From positions 62,001 through 126,000 of the forward strand of contig NZ_JRUQ01000006.1 of NCBI RefSeq assembly GCF_000773975.1: DNA of 64,000 nt. Reading direction: 5' to 3'. Positions 1-7,661 of this stretch are shown in pieces. The notes under the pieces were generated by a model. It saw only the letters and a list, made by a program, of their open reading frames with translations, did not search any database and was not told the origin of the DNA. Made by a program: the position numbers and the translations under genes. How positions within the stretch are numbered: position 1 is the first letter of the stretch; each line of letters starts with the position of its first letter. This DNA is from Erwinia typographi. GTDB taxonomy: Bacteria; Pseudomonadota; Gammaproteobacteria; Enterobacterales; Enterobacteriaceae.

Positions 1-145
1 TACGAATGCGTCGGCTGCTGCGTGAAGGATGAGGGAGATAAATACCCATTTTCCTTCAGGATGCTGCCGGTTAAGCTACATTCCGACGATTAAAGGGTGA
101 GACGATGGGCGGATGCCCTTACATGAAAGTCTAAGTCTAAACAGG

Positions 146-166
146 GCGCTGGCGCTTCGCCAGCGC
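146..166 (-). terminator. Hairpin downstream of rspD
   Basis: A perfect 9-bp inverted repeat (GCGCTGGCG, 3-nt loop, CGCCAGCGC) lies 8 nt beyond the rspD stop codon. Read on the minus strand it is followed by CCTGTTTAG, a weak U-tract, so it is a likely but not classical intrinsic terminator of the rsp operon. Positions 1-145 hold no gene I can support. Confidence 0.5.
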
Positions 167-174
167 TTATTCGC

Positions 175-1638
175 TTAAGCCTGTTCAAGCACGCGTTTTA
201 CCGTATCTTTTGCGCCTTTCTCGCGTAAAAGTTGGCTGAACTGGTTCACTTTCGCGACGAAAGCGGGTTCGGCGGCCAGATCTTCGCCAAATACCGCTTT
301 TAACGACAGCAGGGCTGCTACCCGCTCTTCGCCCTCTGCGGTTTCCGCCACGCGTTGCGCCAGCTGCTCACGCATCGGATCGCGGATTTCAATGGCCTGA
401 CCCTGCTCATCGACGCCGCTAACGTAGCGCATCCAGCCCGCCACGCCAAGGGCCAGCAAATCGTAGCGACCGCCGTTTTTCAGGTGCCAGCGGATACTGT
501 CCAGCCAGCGTTGCGGCAGTTTTTGCGTGCCGTCGTTGGCAATTTGCGCCGTGCGGTGGCGGATCGCGAGATTTTCATAACGGGCAATCAGCGAGTTGGC
601 GTAAGCCTGCAAATCCACCCCTTTCGTCTGTAGCGTGGGTGCCTGCTCATCAAGCATCAATTGCAGCGAGGCCTGACGAAAGTGCTTATCCGCCATGCAG
701 TCGCTGATATGCTCGTAGCCTGCCAGATTCCCCAGATAGGCGAGGAAAGAGTGGCTGCCGTTCAGCATACGCAGCTTCATCTCTTCAAAAGGCAGCACGT
801 CACTGACCAGCTCAGCGCCCGCTTTTTCCCACGCCGGGCGGCCGCTGACAAAGTTATCTTCAATCACCCACTGGAAGAAAGGCTCGCAGGCGACGCTGAC
901 CGGATCGTCACAACCCAGCTTTTCACGCAGGGTGGCATGGGTTTCATCGGTCATTGCCGGCACGATACGGTCGACCATAGTTGAAGGGAAGGTTATGTTT
1001 CCTGCAATCCATGCGGCCAGCTCGCTGCTCTGCTTTTCGGCCAGGCCAAGCACGACGTTACGGGTGACGTGCCCATTTTCCGGCATGTTGTCGCAGGACA
1101 TCACGCTGAACGGCGGCAAACCGCGCTCGCGACGGCGCACAATTCCCGCCAGGATAATGCCAGGCAGGGAGGAGGGGGCCTCAGGATGGGCAATGTCGTG
1201 CGCAATCGACGGATGCGCTAAATCCAGCTTGCCGCTGGACGGCTCGTAGCAGTAGCCTTTTTCGGTCACGGTCATCGACACGATCGCCACGTCCGGCTGC
1301 GCCAGCGCCTCAATCACCGCATCAATGCCGTCGGACTTGCCGTGCAGCGCCTCTTTCACCACGCCGATAACCCGCAGCGCCATCTCGTCACCGGCCATTT
1401 CGGCGACGGTGTAGCAGTAGTCCTGCTGCTTAAGCGCCTGGATCAGCTCCCCGCTGTTCAGGTTGACTTCGCAGTAGCCCCAGTCGCTGCCGTACTGGCT
1501 GGCCAGCCGGTCGCTGCACACGGCCTGATGGGCGCGATGGAAGGCGCCAAAACCGATATGGACCATGCGGGTCCGTACGGCCTGGCGGTCATAATCCGGA
1601 CGGACTACGTCCGGGGAGAGAGAATCAAGTGAAAGCAT
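175..1638 (-). CDS. rspD: Mannitol dehydrogenase/fructuronate reductase family oxidoreductase RspD (YdfI-like)
   Basis: This 487-residue cytoplasmic protein belongs to the polyol-specific long-chain dehydrogenase family (mannitol dehydrogenase, UxaB, UxuB). It should interconvert a ketose or keto-uronate and its alcohol with NAD(H). Its N-terminus has HIGFGAFHRAHQ, the family's nucleotide-binding segment, followed by conserved blocks such as SCDNMPENG, STMVDRIVPA and KLRMLNGSHS, which holds the catalytic-region lysine. It resembles E. coli YdfI (RspD) throughout and has almost the same length. The ATG at 1638 is preferred over an upstream in-frame start because AGAAAGGA lies 6 nt before it. 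It is the last gene of an operon with the transporter and rspB. The exact substrate is not known. Confidence 0.85.
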   Translation of the reverse strand: MLSLDSLSPDVVRPDYDRQAVRTRMVHIGFGAFHRAHQAVCSDRLASQYGSDWGYCEVNLNSGELIQALKQQDYCYTVAEMAGDEMALRVIGVVKEALHGKSDGIDAVIEALAQPDVAIVSMTVTEKGYCYEPSSGKLDLAHPSIAHDIAHPEAPSSLPGIILAGIVRRRERGLPPFSVMSCDNMPENGHVTRNVVLGLAEKQSSELAAWIAGNITFPSTMVDRIVPAMTDETHATLREKLGCDDPVSVACEPFFQWVIEDNFVSGRPAWEKAGAELVSDVLPFEEMKLRMLNGSHSFLAYLGNLAGYEHISDCMADKHFRQASLQLMLDEQAPTLQTKGVDLQAYANSLIARYENLAIRHRTAQIANDGTQKLPQRWLDSIRWHLKNGGRYDLLALGVAGWMRYVSGVDEQGQAIEIRDPMREQLAQRVAETAEGEERVAALLSLKAVFGEDLAAEPAFVAKVNQFSQLLREKGAKDTVKRVLEQA

Positions 1639-1686
1639 CGATAATCCTTTCTGTTGCGGCGCGTGGATCGCCCGCGCGCCCATTCT

Positions 1687-2970
1687 TCACACTAAAACCG
1701 CTGTGTTCTGCGCCTTCGGACTTTTAATCACAAAGAATACCAGCACCGCACCCAATGCGGCTACACAACCGGCCAGCACAAAGGCGCTGTCGAATTTACC
1801 GGTGTGATGCACGATGTAGCCGGTAACAATGGGGCCGACGATGCCGGACAGGCTGCCGATCAGATGGATAAATCCGCTGATCCCGCCCACGCGACTTTTG
1901 TGCACCACATCCTGAATAATCGCCCAGTAGATAGCGCCGGTGATGTACAGGAAGAAAATGGAGACGGACATCAGGGCAACTGCCGGGTACACCCCTTTTA
2001 CCGAACCGGCCAGGCCAACACAAATGGCGGCGGCAAACAGCGAGACGACCAGCACAATTTTTCGCGACAGCAACAGCTTACCGGTAATGTTGAAGATCTT
2101 ATCCGATATCCAGCCGCCGAGCGCCAGGCCGACAAAGCCAACAATCCACGGGATCATGGTAGTCATACTCATCGACTTGATATCGAGATTGTGCGCCTGC
2201 ACCAGGTATGCCGGGAACCAGCTCAGGAAGAAGAACAGGATGTAGTTGTAGCAGAAGAAGGCGAAGGCGGTCACCAGGATAATCGGCTGGCGCAGGTAGT
2301 AGCCCAGCCCGTGAGCCGCCTGAGCCAGCTCTTCGTCCGGACTGGTCTGTTCTTCTTTCAGCCTGGTGACCAGCGCGCGTTCTTCTTCACTCACGCGGCG
2401 GCTTTTCATCGGGTTATCGGCAGAGATAAAGAACCAGACAACCATCCACACAATCCCGACCGAGCAGATAATCATAAACGCCGGGCGCCAGCCAAACGCC
2501 AGCGCCAGATAGCCAATGATTGGGCCAGCGACGGCGCCGCCCAAAGGCGAACCGGCGCTGAGTAAGCCCATGGCGGTAGCGGCCTGCTTTTTCGGGAACC
2601 AGCCGTTGATCGCCTTGTTGGCGGAGGCGCAAATCGGGCCTTCCGCCATACCGAACAGCACGCGCAGGATCAGCATTGACCAGAAGCCGGTTGCCACCGC
2701 CGTCAGGCCGCAGAAAATCGACCACAGGCCAACCGCCAGACCCATCACCAGCGTTGGCCCGAATTTGTCGGTCGCCAGGCCGCCAACAAAGTTAAATATG
2801 GCGTAGCCGAAGAAGAAGCTGCCGAAGATCAGGCCAAACTGCTCGGCGTTCAGCATCAGGTCTTTTTCAATCATCGGCACGGTGAGCGACAGGGCAACAC
2901 GGTCGAGGTAGTTGATCATGTAGACCATAAACAGCAGGAGTACGATAGTCCAACGTAGGTTTTTGAACAT
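1687..2970 (-). CDS. MFS transporter, anion:cation symporter family (sugar-acid uptake)
   Basis: This 427-residue inner-membrane protein has about twelve hydrophobic segments and the typical organisation of the ACS branch of the major facilitator superfamily (relatives: hexuronate, galactonate and glucarate/galactarate transporters). Family markers include NYLDRVALS in helix 1, DKFGP in the first loop and the RVLFGMAEGP / NGWFPKKQAATAMG stretch. It lies between rspB and rspD with 48 nt to the next gene, so it probably imports the sugar acid these dehydrogenases act on. AAGGAATT precedes the ATG. The E. coli rsp transporter YdfJ belongs, as I recall, to a different MFS subfamily, so I give no symbol. 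Confidence 0.82.
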   Translation of the reverse strand: MFKNLRWTIVLLLFMVYMINYLDRVALSLTVPMIEKDLMLNAEQFGLIFGSFFFGYAIFNFVGGLATDKFGPTLVMGLAVGLWSIFCGLTAVATGFWSMLILRVLFGMAEGPICASANKAINGWFPKKQAATAMGLLSAGSPLGGAVAGPIIGYLALAFGWRPAFMIICSVGIVWMVVWFFISADNPMKSRRVSEEERALVTRLKEEQTSPDEELAQAAHGLGYYLRQPIILVTAFAFFCYNYILFFFLSWFPAYLVQAHNLDIKSMSMTTMIPWIVGFVGLALGGWISDKIFNITGKLLLSRKIVLVVSLFAAAICVGLAGSVKGVYPAVALMSVSIFFLYITGAIYWAIIQDVVHKSRVGGISGFIHLIGSLSGIVGPIVTGYIVHHTGKFDSAFVLAGCVAALGAVLVFFVIKSPKAQNTAVLV

Positions 2971-3039
2971 GGTAATTCCTTGATTATATTTATAATAAGT
3001 AGAGCATAAACGGCCAGCGACGCGCTGCCCGCTCCGGGT

Positions 3040-4050
3040 TTATTCCACGGCTAAAATCACCTTGCAGCAGCTGCGCGGATCCTTTTCGAACAGCGTCATC
3101 GCCTGTTCAATATCGCTGAGCGGCAGATAGTGGGTGACCAGTTTTTCCGGCTGAATCAGCCCCTGTTCCATCCAGCTAATGACCTCTGGGAAACGATGGC
3201 TGTTCAGGCGTGAGGTAAACAGCGACAGCTCTTTACTGGTCAGGCTTTGCTGCGTAATGCTACAGGTCTCGCCGGAGAAGCCCAGCAGGCCGATACGCCC
3301 GGCCGGTGAGGCCAGCGCGGCGGCTTCAGCCAGAATCGAAGGGTGGCAGGCGGCGTCGATAATCAGCGTCGGCTGTTCGCCTTCCAACTGGGCAGCCAGC
3401 GGAATGTCGCTGTTATTCAGCACCACGTCCGCGCCATTGGCCTTTGCCATGGCCAGGCGTTCTGGCAGACGATCGGCGACGATCACTTTACGCACGTTAT
3501 ATACGCCTTTCAGTACCTGAATTGCGGTCAGCCCCATCGGGCCGGAGCCGAAGATCAGCGCAACATCCTCAGGCTGCGGCTTGAGAAACGCAGTAATGTT
3601 GGCGGCGATGGTGAACGGCTCGACCAGGCTGGCAAGCTTGTCCGGAATGCTTTCGGGCAGGAGGTAAGCATTGGCGGCAGGCGCGACAGCGTATTGGCTG
3701 AAGCCGCCGTCGCGATGCACGCCAATCACCTGAAGCTCGCTGCAAACATTAGGGCGGCCGATGGAGCAGGGATAGCAATGGCCGCAGCTGACCACCGGAT
3801 CTACCGCCACGCGCTCTCCGATTCGGGCGGCATCCACGCCCTCGCCGACGGCATCAATATGACCAAAAAATTCATGGCCGATCACGCGCGGATAGCGGGC
3901 AAAAGGGTTATGACCATGCCAGATATGCACATCCGAACCGCAGATGCTGGCGTACTGGACTTTGACCCGAACTTCACCGGCGGCGGGCGAAAGTTCGGGA
4001 CGATTCTGGAGCTGTAATTCACCCGGGCGTTCAATCACGACACTTTTCAT
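3040..4050 (-). CDS. rspB: Zinc-dependent sugar-acid dehydrogenase RspB
   Basis: This 336-residue medium-chain Zn alcohol dehydrogenase resembles E. coli RspB across its length. It probably oxidises a sugar acid or polyol with NAD(P). Visible features are the catalytic zinc ligands in ICGSDVHIWHGH and GHEFFG, the structural-zinc cysteines in CGHCYPCSIGRPNVC, the Rossmann glycine motif IFGSGPMGL and the RspB-like block IDAACHPSILAEA. AGGAG sits upstream of the ATG. It is the first gene of the minus-strand operon rspB, transporter, rspD. In E. coli the mannonate dehydratase gene rspA precedes rspB, but here the upstream neighbour is yegS, so rspA is missing from the locus. Confidence 0.85.
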   Translation of the reverse strand: MKSVVIERPGELQLQNRPELSPAAGEVRVKVQYASICGSDVHIWHGHNPFARYPRVIGHEFFGHIDAVGEGVDAARIGERVAVDPVVSCGHCYPCSIGRPNVCSELQVIGVHRDGGFSQYAVAPAANAYLLPESIPDKLASLVEPFTIAANITAFLKPQPEDVALIFGSGPMGLTAIQVLKGVYNVRKVIVADRLPERLAMAKANGADVVLNNSDIPLAAQLEGEQPTLIIDAACHPSILAEAAALASPAGRIGLLGFSGETCSITQQSLTSKELSLFTSRLNSHRFPEVISWMEQGLIQPEKLVTHYLPLSDIEQAMTLFEKDPRSCCKVILAVE

Positions 4051-4105
4051 GCTTATCTCCTGGCCCGTTTTTACCGAGCCTTTAGCGACATCAATGCTGA
4101 AAAAA

Positions 4106-4119
4106 TACGCGTTAGCGTA
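4106..4119 (-). promoter_or_regulatory. Inverted repeat upstream of rspB, possible operator
   Basis: TACGC-N4-GCGTA lies 56 nt upstream of the rspB ATG, next to an ACTACCATACAAGT stretch. A short palindrome at this distance from a catabolic operon fits a repressor site, possibly for a GntR-type regulator, but no regulator gene is adjacent and the match is not to a specific consensus. Confidence 0.25.
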
Positions 4120-4233
4120 CTACCATACAAGTTGTCTCGCGTGAATGTTCGACCGGGATCACATTTGTCCGCTGAGCTGGCGATTGGTCAGATTGGGGTT
4201 GGCAGGTCAGCCAAAGGCAAGGAAGTGAAATAG

Positions 4234-4274
4234 CGTTGTCATGGGACGGTATCCACCGCAGCACCATGACAACG
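4234..4274 (-). terminator. Hairpin downstream of yegS
   Basis: Perfect 11-bp arms (CGTTGTCATGG and CCATGACAACG) enclose a second small stem (CGGT/ACCG). The hairpin starts 8 nt past the yegS stop codon on the minus strand. The trailing U-tract is weak (CTATTTC). It probably ends yegS transcription and separates it from the rsp operon. Confidence 0.5.
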
Positions 4275-4282
4275 TGCAGGCC

Positions 4283-5185
4283 TCAGGCCAGCAGCTCGCA
4301 AGACGGCGGTAAACGGCAGGAGAGGGCCTTCGGGATCACCTCAATACGGAATGAGGTGCCGCTCAGCGGTTCGCCGTCGAGGTTAAAGGTCATCTCGTGT
4401 GGGGTGGTGATTTCCAGCCACGGCAGGGATGCCCGAATGATGTTCGGGTTATCGTCATCGCCGCCAATCATCGAGTTCAGCAACGTCGGCACGATCTCTT
4501 TGGCGGTCACAATGCTCAGATCCAGCTTGCCGTCATTTATCAGCGCGAAGGGGCACAGACGCTGACCGCCACCGGCCTGACGTCCGTTACCAATGCCAAT
4601 CACCAGCGCATCGCCCTGCCAGCTGAAATCCGGGCCGCGCAGCTCGCAGCTGTCGGCTTTTAGCGTGTCCATGCGCATCAGCCCGTGGATGAAATAGGAA
4701 ACGCCGCCCAGCGCTGATTTCAGCCTGGCTGGCGTTTCAGTGGTGATACGGGTGCCGAAGCCGCCGGTCGCCATATTGATAAAGTAGTGAGTGTGGTTAA
4801 CGTTGGCGAGATCGATAGCGGTGGCTTTACCCACCATCGCCAGCCGCAGGGCGTTTTCCATCTCCTGGGGAATACCGGCGCTGGTGGCGAAATCGTTGGC
4901 GGTGCCCAGTGGGATAATGCCCAGCACCGGGCGCTGGTGCGCTTCATGACCCGCCAGCGCCGTGGCAATTTCATTGATGGTGCCGTCGCCGCCGCCGGCT
5001 ATCACCGTTTCGACCTGATGCTTCACCGCTTCCGCCACGTAGCGTTCACCGTCTCCGTGTTCCCAGGTGACGCGAACCTCGATGGGATAACCTTCCTTGC
5101 GCAGCGTAAAAATGGCTTCCCGCAGGGCTTCGTTGCCTGCGCCTTTGCCGTTCAGAATCACCAGCGTTGTCGGCTTTTTGTCCAT
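4283..5185 (-). CDS. yegS: Lipid kinase YegS
   Basis: This 300-residue soluble protein is a diacylglycerol/sphingosine-kinase-type lipid kinase. The E. coli homologue phosphorylates phosphatidylglycerol in vitro. The nucleotide-binding signature [14 protein letters not shown] is at about residue 65, followed by [12 protein letters not shown] and the [12 protein letters not shown] loop typical of YegS. Length and order match the enterobacterial protein. It is transcribed in the same direction as cyaR and yegQ, and the cyaR terminator lies about 90 nt upstream, so yegS needs its own promoter in 5186-5270. Confidence 0.92.
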   Translation of the reverse strand: MDKKPTTLVILNGKGAGNEALREAIFTLRKEGYPIEVRVTWEHGDGERYVAEAVKHQVETVIAGGGDGTINEIATALAGHEAHQRPVLGIIPLGTANDFATSAGIPQEMENALRLAMVGKATAIDLANVNHTHYFINMATGGFGTRITTETPARLKSALGGVSYFIHGLMRMDTLKADSCELRGPDFSWQGDALVIGIGNGRQAGGGQRLCPFALINDGKLDLSIVTAKEIVPTLLNSMIGGDDDNPNIIRASLPWLEITTPHEMTFNLDGEPLSGTSFRIEVIPKALSCRLPPSCELLA

Positions 5186-5272
5186 GTCAGTCTTCTCGTC
5201 ATTGGTGAGCCGTTGAGGCCAAAAGTGCTTCAGTTATAGCACATTTTGCCTCTTCGACGAAAAACCTCGGGC

Positions 5273-5356
5273 AAAGAAAAGCCCGCCCGGGGGAGCCGGG
5301 CGGGCCAAGGAGGTGGTTCCTGATAAAGACTGCCGTTTAGAATTCTCGTTTTTGAC
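5273..5356 (-). ncRNA. cyaR: CyaR small regulatory RNA
   Basis: The minus strand carries AGGAACCACCTCCTTGG, nearly identical to the conserved anti-Shine-Dalgarno region of E. coli CyaR, an Hfq-dependent RNA that represses ompX, luxS, nadE and others. A 10-bp GC hairpin follows (5281-5305), then TTTTCTTT, an intrinsic terminator that forms the RNA's 3' end. A -10 TAGAAT at 5364-5369 predicts a start near 5356, giving about 84 nt against 87 in E. coli. The position just downstream of yegQ on the same strand matches E. coli. The 5' end is inferred; the core and terminator are seen directly. Confidence 0.85.
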
Positions 5357-5388
5357 AAGGCGCATTCTAGCCGGGAACGATTCAGGGT

Positions 5389-5404
5389 TATGTGATCAAA
5401 TTCT
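5389..5404 (-). promoter_or_regulatory. CRP-like site upstream of cyaR
   Basis: On the minus strand TTAGA-N6-TCACA matches the CRP half-site TCACA fully and the other half (TGTGA) at three of five positions. It is centred about 40 nt upstream of the predicted cyaR start, between the yegQ stop codon and the -10 element. CyaR is known to be activated by CRP-cAMP in enterobacteria, which makes the placement meaningful. Confidence 0.45.
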
Positions 5405-5426
5405 AATAAAAGTAACCTGAAGTAAC

Positions 5427-6800
5427 TTAATTGACATTAGCCATGGCGTCAGCACGTTTTGGCGGCGCATCCGGAAAATTACGCATCAGCAGTGCAAACG
5501 ACAGATCGATATCTTCCGGTAGCGGGATCCAGACAAAGTGGCCGTTGCCTGGCGCCACGTCCGTCGGCTGTAGTTTGGCATTTTCCATCGTCAGCAGATC
5601 GAAAGTGATATTGCCCGCCGGGGTCATCAGCTCCAGGCTGTCGCCAACGCTGAACTTGTTCTTCACTTCTACCAGTGCTTTCTCTCCACGGCGCTCGCCG
5701 CTGAACTCGCCAACAAACTGCTGGCGGTCTGAGGCCGAAAAGCTGTGCTCATAATTCTGATAGCTGTCGTGCGTGTGGCGACGCAGGAAGCCCTCGGTAT
5801 AGCCGCGGTGGGCCAGTCCTTCCAGCGTGTCCAGCAGCGAGTCGTCAAACGGCTTGCCTGCCGCCGCATCGTCAATGGCGCGGCGATAAACCTGCGCGGT
5901 GCGGGCGCAATAATAGTGTGATTTGGTGCGACCTTCGATTTTCAGCGAGTGAATGCCCATCTGCGTCAGGCGGCCAACGTGCGCCACCGCGCGCAGATCT
6001 TTCGAATTCATGATGTAGGTGCCGTGCTCATCTTCAAAGGCGGTCATGTACTCGCCGGGGCGCATCGACTCTTCAATCATGTAGACTTTGTCCGTCGGCT
6101 GCCCTTCACCAAGCGTCGGCTCAACGTTTTTTACCGGGATCGGCTGGTATTTATGCACAATTTGCCCCAGCTCATCCTGCCTGCCTTCCTGCACCTTGTA
6201 TTCCCAGCGGCAGGCGTTGGTACAGGTTCCCTGATTTGGATCGCGCTTATTGATGTAGCCAGAGAGCAGGCAGCGTCCTGAATAGGCCATACACAGCGCG
6301 CCGTGAACAAAAATCTCCAGCTCCATGTCCGGCACCTGCTGGCGGATCTCGGCAATCTCTTCCAGCGACAGCTCGCGGGAGAGGATCACCCTGGTCAGCC
6401 CCATCTGCCGCCAGAATTTTACCGTCGCCCAGTTGACCGCGTTAGCCTGCACGGAAAGATGAACGTCCATCTGCGGAAAGGCTTCCCGCACCATCATGAT
6501 CAGCCCTGGGTCGGACATAATCAGCGCGTCTGGCCCCATCTCAACTACCGGCTGGAGATCGCGGATAAAGGTTTTCAGCTTGGCGTTGTGCGGCGCGATG
6601 TTGACCACCACGTAGAATTTTTTGCCCAGCGCGTGGGCTTCGTTAATGCCCAGCGCCAGATTCTCGTGGTTAAATTCGTTATTGCGTACCCGCAGGCTGT
6701 AGCGTGGCTGGCCGGCATAGACCGCGTCTGCGCCATAGGCGAAGGCGTAACGCATGTTTTTCAGCGTGCCGGCCGGAGAAAGAAGTTCCGGTTTGAACAT
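5427..6800 (-). CDS. trhP: tRNA hydroxylation protein TrhP (YegQ), U32-type peptidase family
   Basis: This 457-residue protein is the YegQ/TrhP member of the peptidase U32 family, required for 5-hydroxyuridine formation at tRNA position 34 in E. coli. It begins MFKPELLSPAGTLKNMRYAF, the usual family start, so I use the ATG at 6800 rather than the in-frame start 7 codons upstream. The U32 signature region HGALCMAYSGRCLLSGY is followed by cysteines in GTCTNACRWEY that are thought to bind an iron-sulfur cluster. It lies between baeR and cyaR. E. coli yegP, usually next to it, is absent. Confidence 0.93.
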   Translation of the reverse strand: MFKPELLSPAGTLKNMRYAFAYGADAVYAGQPRYSLRVRNNEFNHENLALGINEAHALGKKFYVVVNIAPHNAKLKTFIRDLQPVVEMGPDALIMSDPGLIMMVREAFPQMDVHLSVQANAVNWATVKFWRQMGLTRVILSRELSLEEIAEIRQQVPDMELEIFVHGALCMAYSGRCLLSGYINKRDPNQGTCTNACRWEYKVQEGRQDELGQIVHKYQPIPVKNVEPTLGEGQPTDKVYMIEESMRPGEYMTAFEDEHGTYIMNSKDLRAVAHVGRLTQMGIHSLKIEGRTKSHYYCARTAQVYRRAIDDAAAGKPFDDSLLDTLEGLAHRGYTEGFLRRHTHDSYQNYEHSFSASDRQQFVGEFSGERRGEKALVEVKNKFSVGDSLELMTPAGNITFDLLTMENAKLQPTDVAPGNGHFVWIPLPEDIDLSFALLMRNFPDAPPKRADAMANVN

Positions 6801-6847
6801 GAGGGAGACCCCGGTTTTCATCTGATGTCAGGTCAGATATTGCGAGA

Positions 6848-6868
6848 AAGGCCGTCAGAGACGGCCTT
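6848..6868 (-). terminator. Intrinsic terminator after baeR
   Basis: A perfect 9-bp inverted repeat (AAGGCCGTC, 3-nt loop, GACGGCCTT) lies 50 nt past the baeR stop. On the minus strand it is followed by TCTCGC after the stem's own TT, a short U-tract. It probably ends the mdt-bae operon before yegQ. Confidence 0.55.
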
Positions 6869-6917
6869 ATAAAGAGTGCGGGGATTGTAGAATCTCAGGC
6901 GGGCAATGTAAATTGCG

Positions 6918-7634
6918 CTAGATCAAGCGGCAGACATCTGCCTCCCAGCGATAGCCCATACCGTAAACCGCGCGGATGAACGGCTGGTCCGAATCGAGCA
7001 GCTCAAGCTTGCGGCGCAGGTTTTTGATGTGGCTGTCGATGGTACGGTCAGTCACCACGCGGTAATCATCATAAAGATGGTTGAGCAGCATCTCGCGGGA
7101 AAAGACCTTGCCTGGTTCCTGGGCCAGCGTCTTCAGCAGACGAAACTCTGCCGGGGTCAGATCCAGCGGGCCATCATTCCAGCTGGCCTGAAAGCGGCTT
7201 TCGTCAATCAGCAGCAGTGAGGCTTTTTGCGCCTCCTCCGGCGAACGATGACAGCGCTTGAGGATAGTTTTTACCCTTGCGACCACCTCTCGCGGGCTGA
7301 ACGGCTTGCAGATATAGTCATCCGCGCCAATTTCCAGCCCCAGCAGGCGATCGATCTCTTCCGTTTTGGCCGTCACCATCACGATCGGCAGCTCGGAGAA
7401 GCGGCGGATTTCGCGGCACAGCGTCAGGCCATCCCTACCTGGCAGCATCAGATCCAGCAGGATCAAATCCGGCGGCGTCTGTTTTACCCATTCCAGCACT
7501 TCATCCCCACGCAGAAGATGATGGGTACGGTAGCTGGCGGCCTGCAGATAATCCACCATCAGTTGGCCAAGTTTGGGCTCGTCTTCAACCACCAGAATTA
7601 GCGGGGTAAGCGTTTCCTGTTCCATTACACTCAT
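6918..7634 (-). CDS. baeR: Envelope-stress response regulator BaeR
   Basis: This 238-residue OmpR/PhoB-family response regulator has a receiver domain (about residues 12-125) with acidic residues in VVEDEP, phospho-acceptor aspartate in [10 protein letters not shown] and lysine in [11 protein letters not shown] winged-helix DNA-binding domain follows ([18 protein letters not shown]...). It closely resembles E. coli BaeR, which activates mdtABCD, acrD and spy in response to envelope stress, indole, flavonoids and metals. It is the last gene of the operon, 27 nt after baeS. A second in-frame ATG at 7625 is also possible. Confidence 0.94.
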   Translation of the reverse strand: MSVMEQETLTPLILVVEDEPKLGQLMVDYLQAASYRTHHLLRGDEVLEWVKQTPPDLILLDLMLPGRDGLTLCREIRRFSELPIVMVTAKTEEIDRLLGLEIGADDYICKPFSPREVVARVKTILKRCHRSPEEAQKASLLLIDESRFQASWNDGPLDLTPAEFRLLKTLAQEPGKVFSREMLLNHLYDDYRVVTDRTIDSHIKNLRRKLELLDSDQPFIRAVYGMGYRWEADVCRLI

Positions 7635-7661
7635 CTGCTTAACAAGAGGCGACAGACCTCT

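Noticed and set aside
1-145. Possible C-terminal end of a plus-strand gene at the left edge
   Set aside because: Two forward frames are open for a short distance (stops near 30 and 91), but neither 10- nor 30-codon tail is recognisable.
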